Shown piece by piece: positions 18,114-26,653 of a stretch of 64,000 nt of DNA (position 1 is its first letter; every line of letters begins with the position of its first letter). The translations under genes and the position numbers were made by a program. Under the pieces are notes generated by a model. It was not told the DNA's origin. It did no database searches and saw only the letters and a program-made list of their open reading frames with translations. The DNA is from Skermanella rosea (GTDB taxonomy: Bacteria > Pseudomonadota > Alphaproteobacteria > Azospirillales > Azospirillaceae). The DNA lies in the NCBI RefSeq assembly GCF_016806835.2, contig NZ_CP086111.1:5325471-5389470 (forward strand), written 5' to 3'.

Positions 18114-20293
18114 GCAACGACCATCGTCCCTCTGCCGGATCATCGGACGCCGCCATGGGCCATCGACGCCCCTCTTCATCATGGCCGGACTTGATCCGGC
18201 CATCCACGCGCGAACCTCGCCACGTCGGCTTGCGCGTGGATGCGCGGGTCGAGCCCGCGCATGACGAAAAGGAAATCGCTTGCCGCCATAAGACCTTCCT
18301 TGGCGCTCCCGCAACACGGCGGTCGCCCCTCGGCTGGCTCGCTGCGTCGGCGCTGGCGCTGGTCCTCGCCTCGCCCGCGGCGCTCGCCTGCTCGCCGGCC
18401 CCCTTGCTCCAGCCGGGCAAGACCCAGCTCCAGGAACGGGTGCTGACCCGGCCCGGCGGCAAGCTGACGCCCGACGGCGGGGCGGCGAAGCCGGTGCCGG
18501 GATTCAGCGTCCTCTATGTCTACGAGCGCAGCCCCGACGGCGCGCGGGTCCGGGTCGGCGCGAGCGCGGACTGCAAGCCGGAGGGCTGGATGCCGGCCGA
18601 GGCGGTGGTGCCCTGGCGGCACACGCTGGTCGGTGCCTTCGCCAACCGGACCGGGCGCGACCGCGTGCTGTTCTTCGGCGCGGAGGATGGGCTGCGAAGC
18701 CTGGTCGGCAGCCGCGACGCAGGTGCCCAGGCCGCCAAGCTGGCCGAGGCAGCCAAAACCGCCGGCCCCGGCCAGGGTGCGGCCGGCCCGCTGGTCTCGA
18801 TCGAGCCGGAAACCCCGGTCGATATCAACAAGCAGTTCTACCTGCTGCCGATCCTGGAGGCGAAGACCCAGCGCTTCCCGACCGGCCGCCCGGTCCGCAT
18901 GGTCAAGGTCGCGGCGGTGACCTCGCGCGACCAGGGAGCCCCGGCTCCAGCGGCGTCCGCCACCCCGGCACCGCCGCCCGCCCCCGCGATCCGGCAGAAT
19001 TTCCGGACCGCCATCGTCTTCGTGATCGATGCCTCCAGCTCGATGCAACCCTATATCGACCGGACCCGCAAGGCGATCGAACGCATCTATGACGGCATCA
19101 AGGCGGCCCAGCTGCAGGAACAGGTCCGGTTCGGCCTGATCGGCTACCGCGACGATCCCAAGGCGGTCGCCGGCCTCGAATACCTGACCAAGGTGTTCGT
19201 CGATCCCAACAAGGTCGACACGCGGGAGGAATTCGACGCGGCCGCCGCCGGCCTCGCCGCTTCCAAGGTATCGACCCGCGCCTTCGCCGAGGACGGCTAT
19301 GCCGGGGTCGACTCCGCGATCAACGCGATCGACTGGACCCCGTTCGGCGGGCGTTTCGTCGTGCTGATCACCGACGCCAGTTCCCGCGATCCCGGCAGCC
19401 TGTCGGCCACCGGGCTGGACGCCAGGGCGCTGTCGATCGCCCTGCTGGAGAAGAAGATCGCGACCATGGCGCTCCACCTGCTGACCGAGGAGGGCAGGAA
19501 GGACCATGCCAAGGGTGCGGCCCAGTACCGCGAGCTGACCACGTATCCCGGGCGGAAACCCCTTTATTACCCCGTGGAGGCCGGCGACGTCGGCCAGTTC
19601 GGCGCGCGGGTCGATACGCTGACCGACAGCCTCGTCACGCTGGTCCAGGCGGCCGAGGCCGGCGAGGGCCTGAACACGCCCCCTCCCCCGCCGCCCAAGG
19701 CGGCACCCGGAAAGCTAGCCGCCGATCCCCTGGCGGAGGACATCGCCGCGATCGGGCACGCCATGCGGCTGGCCTACCTGGGCAGCGTGAAGGGCACCGC
19801 GGCGCCACCGATGTTCGAGGCCTGGGCGGCGGACCGCGACTTCGCCAACGACACGGTGGCGAGCCTCGACGTCCGGGTCCTGCTGTCCAAATCGCAGCTG
19901 TCCGACCTCCAGGCGACCGTGGGCGCCCTGGCCGACGCCTATTCCAAGGGCCAGGTCGATCCCAGCGACCTGTTCAACCAGCTGCGCAGCGCCGCCGCGA
20001 CCCTGAGCCGCGATCCGGCCAAGGTCGGCACCTCGGACAACCGGGCGCTCAACCAAGCCTTGTTGGGCGAGTATCTGGACGGCCTGCCCTACACCAGCCG
20101 GGTGATGGCGATCGACCAGGACGCCTGGCTCGGCATGAACCCGGGCGAGCAGCAGGCGCTGATCGACGATCTCCAGGTCAAGGCGCGGCTCTACCGGCGG
20201 TTCCACGACGACGTGAGCAATTGGGTCAGGCTGGCCGAGGGCGCCCCCCCGGAAGACGCGGTCTATCCCGTCCCGCTGACGGCGCTGCCGTGA
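18110..20293 (+). CDS. Exported von Willebrand factor A domain protein
   Basis: Up to 727 aa. From ATG at 18110 the first 60 residues are encoded largely by a palindromic repeat and look like junk. A signal peptide follows (LGWLAASALALVLASPAALA, about residues 76-95), then an SH3-like segment with GWMPAEAVVPW near 155-170. The vWA domain starts with a complete MIDAS DASSS at about 307-311 and contains VLITDASS. A helical C-terminal region ends the protein. The true start may lie inside or just after the repeat; GTG at 18236 is one option. The stop overlaps the next start (GTGA). It is probably a periplasmic metal-dependent adhesion or scaffold protein of the Srf block. Confidence 0.82.
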   Translation: MSNDHRPSAGSSDAAMGHRRPSSSWPDLIRPSTREPRHVGLRVDARVEPAHDEKEIACRHKTFLGAPATRRSPLGWLAASALALVLASPAALACSPAPLLQPGKTQLQERVLTRPGGKLTPDGGAAKPVPGFSVLYVYERSPDGARVRVGASADCKPEGWMPAEAVVPWRHTLVGAFANRTGRDRVLFFGAEDGLRSLVGSRDAGAQAAKLAEAAKTAGPGQGAAGPLVSIEPETPVDINKQFYLLPILEAKTQRFPTGRPVRMVKVAAVTSRDQGAPAPAASATPAPPPAPAIRQNFRTAIVFVIDASSSMQPYIDRTRKAIERIYDGIKAAQLQEQVRFGLIGYRDDPKAVAGLEYLTKVFVDPNKVDTREEFDAAAAGLAASKVSTRAFAEDGYAGVDSAINAIDWTPFGGRFVVLITDASSRDPGSLSATGLDARALSIALLEKKIATMALHLLTEEGRKDHAKGAAQYRELTTYPGRKPLYYPVEAGDVGQFGARVDTLTDSLVTLVQAAEAGEGLNTPPPPPPKAAPGKLAADPLAEDIAAIGHAMRLAYLGSVKGTAAPPMFEAWAADRDFANDTVASLDVRVLLSKSQLSDLQATVGALADAYSKGQVDPSDLFNQLRSAAATLSRDPAKVGTSDNRALNQALLGEYLDGLPYTSRVMAIDQDAWLGMNPGEQQALIDDLQVKARLYRRFHDDVSNWVRLAEGAPPEDAVYPVPLTALP
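18177..18266. repeat. Composite palindromic repeat at the 5' end of the vWA gene
   Basis: Two perfect 9-bp hairpins, ATGGCCGGA...TCCGGCCAT at 18181-18203 and ATGCGCGGG...CCCGCGCAT at 18240-18262, are nested in outer complementary arms (CCACGCGC / GCGCGTGG and TCAT / ATGA). This is the shape of intergenic palindromic elements dispersed in many alphaproteobacterial genomes. Its translation in the vWA frame (WPDLIRPST) is typical of such repeats read through by mistake. Confidence 0.8.
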
Positions 20294-21012
20294 CCGGCGG
20301 GCCGCTGCTTCGTCTCGAAGGGGTCGAGCGCACCCACAGGGCCGCCGACGGCGGCTTCGCGCTGTCCGTGCCCCGGCTGGACGTGGCTGCCGGCGAGCGG
20401 GTGGTGGTCCTGGGACCGAGCGGGTCGGGCAAGAGCACGCTGCTCGACCTGCTGGCCTTCCTGGCGGCGCCGGACCGGGCCGAATCCTTCCTGTTCAGCC
20501 CGGACGGGCACAGCCACGACATAGCCGCGCTGTGGCGCCGGGGCGACCGCGCGGCGCTGACCCGGCTGCGCGCGGCCCACATGGGCTACGTGCTCCAGAC
20601 CGGCGGGCTGCTGCCCTACCTGACCGTGCGCGAGAACCTGCTGCTGGCCCGCCGCCTGCTGGGGCTGGAGGTTCCCGGTCCGGCCGACCGGCTGGCCGAG
20701 GCAGTCGGGGTCGCCGACCTGCTCGGCCGCCGGCCGGCGCAGCTTTCGATCGGCCAGCGCCAGCGCGTCGCCGTGATCCGGGCGCTGGCCCACATGCCGC
20801 AGATGATCCTGGCGGACGAGCCGACGGCGGCGCTCGACGCCGGGCTGGGGGAAAGGGTGATCGATACGCTGGTGGCGGTCAGCGGCGCGGTGGGCGCGGC
20901 ACTGGTCCTGGTCACCCACGACGAGGAACTGGCCGACCGTGCCCAGGGACGGATCGTCCGCTGCCTGGCCCGTCGCGGCGCCGACGCGCCCGGCAGCGTG
21001 GTGGCCGCATGA
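20290..21012 (+). CDS. ABC transporter ATP-binding protein (LolD/MacB-like)
   Basis: Protein of 240 aa with Walker A GPSGSGKST at about 40-48, Q-loop VLQTGGLLPYLTV, a signature written LSIGQRQRV instead of the usual LSGGQ, Walker B MILADEPTAALD and H-loop LVTHDEE. All catalytic elements are present. The downstream FtsX-type permease makes it the ATPase of a type VII (mechanotransmission) ABC system such as LolCDE, MacB or FtsEX, which do work in the periplasm instead of moving solutes through the membrane. It starts with GTG overlapping the vWA stop, and its stop overlaps the permease ATG. Its place in the Srf block suggests it powers the vWA, FGE-like or lipoprotein partners. Confidence 0.92.
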   Translation: MTGGPLLRLEGVERTHRAADGGFALSVPRLDVAAGERVVVLGPSGSGKSTLLDLLAFLAAPDRAESFLFSPDGHSHDIAALWRRGDRAALTRLRAAHMGYVLQTGGLLPYLTVRENLLLARRLLGLEVPGPADRLAEAVGVADLLGRRPAQLSIGQRQRVAVIRALAHMPQMILADEPTAALDAGLGERVIDTLVAVSGAVGAALVLVTHDEELADRAQGRIVRCLARRGADAPGSVVAA

Positions 21013-22247
21013 TCACCTCCCGGATCGGCCAGATGTTCCGGCTGGTTGTCGCCGACCTGCGGCGGGACTGGGCCATGGCGGTATGCCAGGTCTTCGCGCT
21101 GGCCGCGGTGCTGACGCCCCTGCTGGTGCTGTTCGGCCTTCAGCAAGGGGTGCTCGGCCAGATGCTGCGCGACCTCCAGGCCAACCCCGCGATGCGCGAG
21201 ATCGTCCCCCGGGTGACCGGGACCAACCGGTTCGACGCGGCCTGGCTGGACGCCGCCCGGCGCCGGGCCGACGTGGCCTTCGCCGTCGGCGACGCCCGCA
21301 CCCTGGCGGCGGAGGTCGAGATGGTGCCCCTCGCCCGCCCGCAGGCCGAAGCCGTGCTGGGCGTGCTGGTGCCGACGCGACCGGGCGACCCGCTGGCGGC
21401 CTCGGCGGGGGAGCCCTGGGCCTCCGGGCTGGACCGGGTGGTGCTGTCGTTCGGCGCCGCGCGCGCGTTGGGCGCCGCCGCCGGCGAGCGGATCCAGCTC
21501 CTGGTGCCGCGCCGGCGCGACGGCACGGACGAGACACAGGCCCATGCGGTCACGGTGGCTTCCGTCCTGCCGCCCGACCGCATGGCCGAGACCCGGCGGG
21601 CCGTCCTGGTGGACGACAGGCTGGTCCTGCACGTCCAGCGCTACCGCGATGGTTTCGCGGTGCCCGAACTGGGCTGGCCGGGCGCCCCCGCCGGGACCGA
21701 ACCCCAGCGCTTCGAGCGGTTCCGACTCTACGCCCGGACCATCGACGATGTGGCGCCGCTGACCGCCTGGCTGCGTTCCGGAGGTGTCGAGCCAGTCAGC
21801 CGGCTCGACGAGATCGCGCCCATCCAGGCGCTCAATGCCAACCTGAGCCTGATCCTGGCGGTCATCAGCGCCTTTGCCGCGGCCGGATCGATCGTGGCGC
21901 TGGCCGCGACCCAGTGGAGCGGAGTGGAGCGCAAGCGGCGCGAGCTGGCCCTGCTGACCCTGATCGGCTACGGCCGGGGCTGGCTGATCAGCCTGCCCCT
22001 CGCCCAGGCGCTGCTGCTGGCGGCGCTGGGATCGGCCCTGGCGGTCGGCCTGTTCGCGGCGGCCGCCGGGGTGATCAATGCCCGTTTCCCGGCGATCGGA
22101 TCGGTCGCGGCCGGCGCCTGCCGGCTGTCTCCCGACCAGCTCCTGCTGGCCGCCGCCGTCACCTGCGTGCTTGCCATGGGGGCCGCCCTGCTGGCGGCGG
22201 CCCGCGTGACCCGGATCGAGCCGGCCGCCGCCCTGCGGGATACCTGA
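21009..22247 (+). CDS. FtsX-like ABC permease
   Basis: Protein of 412 aa with the type VII ABC topology. One N-terminal helix (about residues 18-42) is followed by a periplasmic domain of about 220 residues and three C-terminal helices (about 280-300, 325-355 and 380-400). It ends in RIEPAAALRDT, the usual FtsX-family tail. The periplasmic domain is not recognisable as MacB-, LolC- or FtsX-specific. ATG overlaps the upstream ATPase stop by 4 nt, so subunits are made in coupled amounts. It probably couples cytoplasmic ATP hydrolysis to conformational change in the periplasm. Confidence 0.88.
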   Translation: MITSRIGQMFRLVVADLRRDWAMAVCQVFALAAVLTPLLVLFGLQQGVLGQMLRDLQANPAMREIVPRVTGTNRFDAAWLDAARRRADVAFAVGDARTLAAEVEMVPLARPQAEAVLGVLVPTRPGDPLAASAGEPWASGLDRVVLSFGAARALGAAAGERIQLLVPRRRDGTDETQAHAVTVASVLPPDRMAETRRAVLVDDRLVLHVQRYRDGFAVPELGWPGAPAGTEPQRFERFRLYARTIDDVAPLTAWLRSGGVEPVSRLDEIAPIQALNANLSLILAVISAFAAAGSIVALAATQWSGVERKRRELALLTLIGYGRGWLISLPLAQALLLAALGSALAVGLFAAAAGVINARFPAIGSVAAGACRLSPDQLLLAAAVTCVLAMGAALLAAARVTRIEPAAALRDT

Positions 22248-22250
22248 GCC

Positions 22251-23837
22251 ATGAAGATGCGATCCTTCCCGTTCCGTCTCGCAGCCCTCCTTCTGGTAGC
22301 GGCGCTCTGGCCGGTCCCGGCGGATGCCGCCGGGACGCCCTGGCCGGAAGACCTCTACAACCCGGCCCCCGCGGCGGGCGACCTCGTCCTGCCGATGCCG
22401 TGCGGCGGCGCCATGGCGTTCCGGCCCGTCGTGGTCCCGGCGAAGGACCTGCTGGACGACCGCCGAATCACGGTCGGCGGAACGGAGGAGGCCGCCGGCT
22501 ACAAGGAGAACCAGCGGGCGGACTTCATCGCCGGCGGCTTCAGCGATCCCAAGGAGAAGGGCAAGCGCACCTATTTCATCGGCAAGTACGAGGTCACCCG
22601 GCTTCAGCTCGCCTCGTTCGGCGGCACCTGCCCGGAGCCCGACGGCGAGTCGCGCCTGCCCGCCGTGTCGCTGACCTGGCGGGAGGCATCGGACTTCGCC
22701 GACGCCTATACGGTCTGGCTGCTGGCCAATGCCCGCAAGGACCTGCCCAAGGAGGCCGGGCAGGCGGGCTTCGTCCGGCTGCCGACCGAGACGGAGTGGG
22801 AATATGCCGCCCGGGGCGGCGCCCTGGTCTCCGAAGCCGACTTCGCGGCCCCCCTGTTCCCCATGACCGAGCCGCTCTCCGCCTACGTCTATTACGGTGG
22901 GGCCGAGTCGTCCAACAACGAGCTGCAATGGATCGGGCTGCTCCAGCCCAACCCGCTCGGCCTGCACGACGTCCTGGGCAACGCGTCGGAACTGACCGGC
23001 GAGTTGTTCCGGCTGAACCGGCTGTCCCGGCTGCACGGTCAGGCCGGCGGCTACGTGGTGCGGGGCGGCGACTACCTGACCGGTGCGGCATCGATCCGAA
23101 GTGCCGCGCGCGACGAGTTCCCGCCCTATGACGACCGCGGCCCGCGCCGGCAGAAGACCGTCGGCTTCCGCGTCGTCCTCGTGCCGCCGGTCCTGCCCTC
23201 GCCCGAGCGGGTGCGCGAGGTCCAGGCGGTTTGGGGCAAGCTGCCCGAGTCGGGAGGCGGCACCCTGTCCGAGCCGGTTCAGGACGACCCCCTGAAAGAG
23301 ATCGAGACGCTCGCCGGCGCCGTCCAGGACCCGCAGGTCCGCCAGCGGCTGAAGGGCCTCGGCGCCGTGGTCGCCGCCAACATCAAGACCCGCAACGACC
23401 AGCGGGACCGGGCGGCGCGGGCCAGCCTGAACCTGGCGACCTGGCTCGCCGGGAACCTGCGGGTCGACACCCGGAAGATCCTCGGCCTGGAGGAAACGGC
23501 GGCGCTCGGCAACGAGGCGGTTCGGGCGCGGATTCCCAACGACATCGCGGCGCTGCGCGGCACCATCGGCTATTACAGGGACACGCTCCGATATCTGCTG
23601 AACGATTATCCCAGGACCGTCCGGGAGGAGCAGGCCCGGGTCCTGCGCCAGGAGCTGGAAGCCCGGCAGGCCGCCGGACAGGCCGTCCTGGTGGAGGCGG
23701 TCGCGCGGGACAGCGAGCGCTACCAGCGCGACGGCGATCTGCCGGCCGATCAGGTCGAACTCCAGCTCCGGCGGGAACTGTGCGCGGGAGAGGTCAGCAA
23801 GGCGTTCCCCAGCGCCTGCCGGCCATTCCGCCGATGA
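22251..23837 (+). CDS. Exported FGE-sulfatase-fold protein lacking catalytic cysteines
   Basis: Protein of 528 aa with a signal peptide (LAALLLVAALWPVPADAAG). The formylglycine-generating-enzyme fold spans about residues 45-305: an early IGKYEVTRLQLASFG, the hallmark LPTETEWEYAARGG near 178-191, NPLGLHDVLGNASELTGE, VVRGGDYL and closing VGFRVVLVPP. Where true FGE has cysteines after the RGGS motif, this sequence reads GGDYLTGAASIRSAAR with no Cys, so sulfatase activation is unlikely. Residues 310-528 are an extra helical, charged extension. It starts 3 bp after the permease stop. It may act as a binding or scaffold module in the periplasm. Confidence 0.85.
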   Translation: MKMRSFPFRLAALLLVAALWPVPADAAGTPWPEDLYNPAPAAGDLVLPMPCGGAMAFRPVVVPAKDLLDDRRITVGGTEEAAGYKENQRADFIAGGFSDPKEKGKRTYFIGKYEVTRLQLASFGGTCPEPDGESRLPAVSLTWREASDFADAYTVWLLANARKDLPKEAGQAGFVRLPTETEWEYAARGGALVSEADFAAPLFPMTEPLSAYVYYGGAESSNNELQWIGLLQPNPLGLHDVLGNASELTGELFRLNRLSRLHGQAGGYVVRGGDYLTGAASIRSAARDEFPPYDDRGPRRQKTVGFRVVLVPPVLPSPERVREVQAVWGKLPESGGGTLSEPVQDDPLKEIETLAGAVQDPQVRQRLKGLGAVVAANIKTRNDQRDRAARASLNLATWLAGNLRVDTRKILGLEETAALGNEAVRARIPNDIAALRGTIGYYRDTLRYLLNDYPRTVREEQARVLRQELEARQAAGQAVLVEAVARDSERYQRDGDLPADQVELQLRRELCAGEVSKAFPSACRPFRR

Positions 23838-23964
23838 TGGAAAACCGGGAAAACCTGCGTCCGATTCAAATGCATAGGACAGCCACATACCACCATGGTA
23901 AGTTCCCGCGGCCCGGCACACTATGCCTTATGGTAGTCTCGCGCCGGTGGACACAGAGGCTTGC

Positions 23965-24696
23965 ATGAAGACCATCGTTCGGCTGATCGCGATCACACTT
24001 TCCCTGAGCCTGGCGCTTGGCGGCTGCGTCACCACCCAGGGTGCGGACGGCCAGGCCGTCTCCAGCAACTGCGAGGACCCGAGCCTGTCCGGAGCCGAAA
24101 GGCAGCTCTGCCAGGACAACAAGTCGTTCAACAACACGGTGCTGGGCGGCGCCCTGGCCGGCGGCGCGATCGGCGGCGGTGCTGCGGCGCTGGGCTGCCT
24201 GGCCGCAAAGGAGAACCCGCTGACCTGCGCGCTGATCGGCCTGACGGTCGGCGCGCTGATCGGGGCGGCGGACGGTTACGCCACCGCCAAGACCCAGGAG
24301 GCGTCCCGGCAGAACGTCCGCGCCATCGATCTGGTGACGGCGGACATCCGCCGCGACAACGAGAAGCTCGAATCGATGCTCCGCAGCAGCGAGGCCGTTT
24401 CCCGCGAGAACCGGACGCGGCTGGCCCAGGCCGAGCAGCAGCTGAGATCCGGCAGGATCACGCTGAAGCAGGCCCAGGCGGAGAAGGCCAAGGCCGAGGC
24501 GGGCAGGAAGCAGATCGAGGCCACGCTGACTTCCATGGAGGACGCGAGGAAGGCCTATGAGAGGACGCAGCAGCAGACCGGCCAGAGTTCCCCCGCCTTC
24601 GCCAGGGAAATGCAGGACATGGAAAAGCAGATCGCCCAGATGCGCCAGCAGCGCGACGCGCTGAATCAGGCTATCACCACGAGCCGGATCGGCTGA
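23965..24696 (+). CDS. Lipoprotein with glycine-zipper and coiled coil
   Basis: Protein of 243 aa with lipobox LGGC (Cys21). Residues 50-105 form a Gly/Ala-rich hydrophobic hairpin (LGGALAGGAIGGGAAALG and LIGLTVGALIGAADGYA) of the glycine-zipper kind that can insert in or lie on membranes. Residues 110-243 are charged helices with heptad character (QAQAEKAKAEAGRKQIEATL), a long coiled coil. It could anchor in the outer membrane and project into the periplasm. ATG at 23965 lacks a strong ribosome-binding site. The 127-bp gap before it is the largest in the block, so an internal promoter is possible. Confidence 0.8.
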   Translation: MKTIVRLIAITLSLSLALGGCVTTQGADGQAVSSNCEDPSLSGAERQLCQDNKSFNNTVLGGALAGGAIGGGAAALGCLAAKENPLTCALIGLTVGALIGAADGYATAKTQEASRQNVRAIDLVTADIRRDNEKLESMLRSSEAVSRENRTRLAQAEQQLRSGRITLKQAQAEKAKAEAGRKQIEATLTSMEDARKAYERTQQQTGQSSPAFAREMQDMEKQIAQMRQQRDALNQAITTSRIG

Positions 24697-24704
24697 GGGA
24701 GCGC

Positions 24705-25196
24705 ATGATGAGGACATGGACCGGAACCATAGCCGGCGGCTTGGCCCTGCTTCTGGGTGGCTGCGCCGCGGTGGAGACCTATGTCGGAGAGCGCCGGGAT
24801 CTGGCGGCGGGCGGCCCCGAGGCGCGCATCCAGGAGGCCCAGGGCCGGCAGGCGCAGGCCCGCGCCGCCAATACGGCGCTCCAGCGCCAGGTGGCCGAGG
24901 TCCAGGCGCAACAGGCGTCGCTGTCCCGCGATCTCCAGGCGTCCCAGGCGCAGCTCGGCGAGCTCGACCGGAAGCTGGCCGGCGCCCGCTCCGCCACGGC
25001 GGCGCAGAGACGCGACTACGACCGGCTGGTCGCCCGCCAGAAGCAGATCCGCCAGGAACTGGACGCGCTGGCCCGTCAGCCGCAGCCGGTTTCCGCCATC
25101 GACGCCTCGGCCCAGTCGCTGAAGCTCCAGCAGATGCAGGACGAGCGCGACGCCCTGCAGCGCCAGATCGACGCCCTGCAGCAGGCCCTGTCCTGA
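24705..25196 (+). CDS. Coiled-coil lipoprotein
   Basis: Protein of 163 aa with a signal peptide and lipobox LGGC (Cys20, counting from the first of two adjacent ATGs). The rest is an almost continuous coiled coil rich in Gln, Ala, Arg and Leu (QAQARAANTALQRQVAEVQAQQ, shortened) ending in DALQRQIDALQQAL. There is no enzymatic motif. It begins 8 bp after the previous lipoprotein gene and shares its lipoprotein-plus-coiled-coil design, so the two may pair as periplasmic rods in the same complex. Confidence 0.78.
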   Translation: MMRTWTGTIAGGLALLLGGCAAVETYVGERRDLAAGGPEARIQEAQGRQAQARAANTALQRQVAEVQAQQASLSRDLQASQAQLGELDRKLAGARSATAAQRRDYDRLVARQKQIRQELDALARQPQPVSAIDASAQSLKLQQMQDERDALQRQIDALQQALS

Positions 25197-25230
25197 GGGC
25201 GGACCGGACAATGACGAGGCAAGGACCGGC

Positions 25231-26634
25231 ATGAGGACAGGCACCATCCTGCGCCAGCAATCCACGGAGGGGCTGGAGCCCTACGGCGCCTTCAACCAGC
25301 CGGTCTACAAGAGCCACGGCCAGATCCGCACGGCGCTGCTCAACGAGCTGGGACCCCTTTACGCCGATTACTTCCCGCGCCCGGACTCCGACCCCGACGG
25401 AAAGTGGATCGGCTGGCTGACCCAGAAGGAGGGTCAGCCGCGCCGCTGGGTGGACATGTCGCCGGAGGAACAGCACCGGGTCGAGCCAATCAAGAACCAA
25501 GTCTTGGACGGGCTTTCCGGCTATATCGCCAAGTTGCGGGAGGCGCCGGAGAACTCGTCCCGCAACAATTTCTCCCGTGTGCTGGAGAAGGCGCAGGAAG
25601 TGCCCGGCCCCGACTACCTGTATTTCGTCGGCGACCAGCCGATGATCGCCTTCTGGGGCTTCAAGGGCGTCGGGCGGCCGCAGGGCGTCAACCCGCTGCG
25701 CCTTCCGCCCACGACCGTCCGCTTCGATCCGCCCGTGGCCCCGGTCAGTCCGGCGATGCCGGGCGGAACGGCGGTGCCGCCGGCCGGTGTGCCGGTGGCG
25801 ACCGGCCGGCCCTGGTGGCACTGGCTGCTGATGGGGCTGGGGGCGCTGCTGTTCCTGCTGCTTCTCCTGTGGCTCCTTTGGTGGCTGTTCGCGCCGCGCC
25901 TCGGCCTCCCGCCGTTCCCCGTCCTGCCCTGGCAGGAGGAGGAGATCGTGGAGCCGCCGCGCGATCCGCTGGTGCCCCGGGTCGTCCCGGCGGAGCCGGG
26001 CGTTCCGGTCGGACCGGGTGTCGGGGTGCCCGGAGCCGGCGTTCCCGGGGTGGGGGTGCCGGCGCCGGCCGTTCCGGAACCAGGGGTTCCCGTTCCCGAA
26101 GTTCCTGTTCCGGAAGTGCCCGCTCCGGGCGGCGGGACGCCGCCCCTCCCCGATGCGCCGCCGCCCGCCGAAGTTCCGCCGGAGCCGGCGCAGGTGCCGC
26201 CGGACCTGCCGGAACTGCCGCCCGAGGGCCGGCCCGCCGGGCCGCCCGGCGCTCCGCTGGCGCTGCCTGCCGGGCCGCTCGATCCGGGTCCCGCCCGGTT
26301 CATGGAAGGGGTCTGGCGCAGCCGGTCGGGCCTGCGCGACGGGGAGGGCCGACCGCTCGAGCAGCTCTACCGCTTCGGCCAGGACGGCAAGGGCGAAGTC
26401 ACGGTCCGCGGCCCCGGCGGTACGGTCTGCAAGGCTCCGGCCGAGGCGGTGATGACGGCGGGCCGGCAGCTCTCCATCCGGGAGGGCCAGACCCTGACCT
26501 GCGCCGACGGCCAGACCATGAGCGGGGCCGAGACCAACTGCGGTACCCGGCCGGACCAGACCGTCGGCTGCACCGGCACGAACAAGACGGACGGCAGCGA
26601 GTTCGACGTCCGGATGGAGAAGGTGGAGCCGTGA
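25231..26634 (+). CDS. SrfA-like protein: N-terminal module, TM helix, Pro-rich linker, Cys-rich C-terminal domain
   Basis: Protein of 467 aa. Residues 1-160 form a module with GAFNQPVYKSHGQIRTALL, a WIGWLTQKEG-type stretch and YLYFVGDQPMIAFWGF. One very hydrophobic helix lies at about 195-220, followed by a long Pro/Val/Gly repeat linker (about 235-345) and a C-terminal domain of about 100 residues starting GVWRSRSGL, with three cysteines and repeated CxDGxT-like turns. From memory this matches the organisation of Salmonella SrfA, hence the call; I could not align it. The N-terminal module recurs in the next gene. A cytoplasmic N-terminus and periplasmic C-terminus are likely. Confidence 0.72.
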   Translation: MRTGTILRQQSTEGLEPYGAFNQPVYKSHGQIRTALLNELGPLYADYFPRPDSDPDGKWIGWLTQKEGQPRRWVDMSPEEQHRVEPIKNQVLDGLSGYIAKLREAPENSSRNNFSRVLEKAQEVPGPDYLYFVGDQPMIAFWGFKGVGRPQGVNPLRLPPTTVRFDPPVAPVSPAMPGGTAVPPAGVPVATGRPWWHWLLMGLGALLFLLLLLWLLWWLFAPRLGLPPFPVLPWQEEEIVEPPRDPLVPRVVPAEPGVPVGPGVGVPGAGVPGVGVPAPAVPEPGVPVPEVPVPEVPAPGGGTPPLPDAPPPAEVPPEPAQVPPDLPELPPEGRPAGPPGAPLALPAGPLDPGPARFMEGVWRSRSGLRDGEGRPLEQLYRFGQDGKGEVTVRGPGGTVCKAPAEAVMTAGRQLSIREGQTLTCADGQTMSGAETNCGTRPDQTVGCTGTNKTDGSEFDVRMEKVEP

Positions 26635-26653
26635 CCCGGACGAGGGACCAGGA

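Noticed and set aside
22251..23837. FGE-fold protein as the activator of the phosphonate hydrolase at 31572
   Set aside because: The catalytic cysteines are missing, it is exported while the hydrolase is cytoplasmic, and it belongs to the opposite-strand Srf block.
20616..23921. Minus-strand open frame of about 1100 codons opposite the ABC and FGE-fold genes
   Set aside because: Same shadow effect; the plus-strand genes carry full motif sets and coupled starts.
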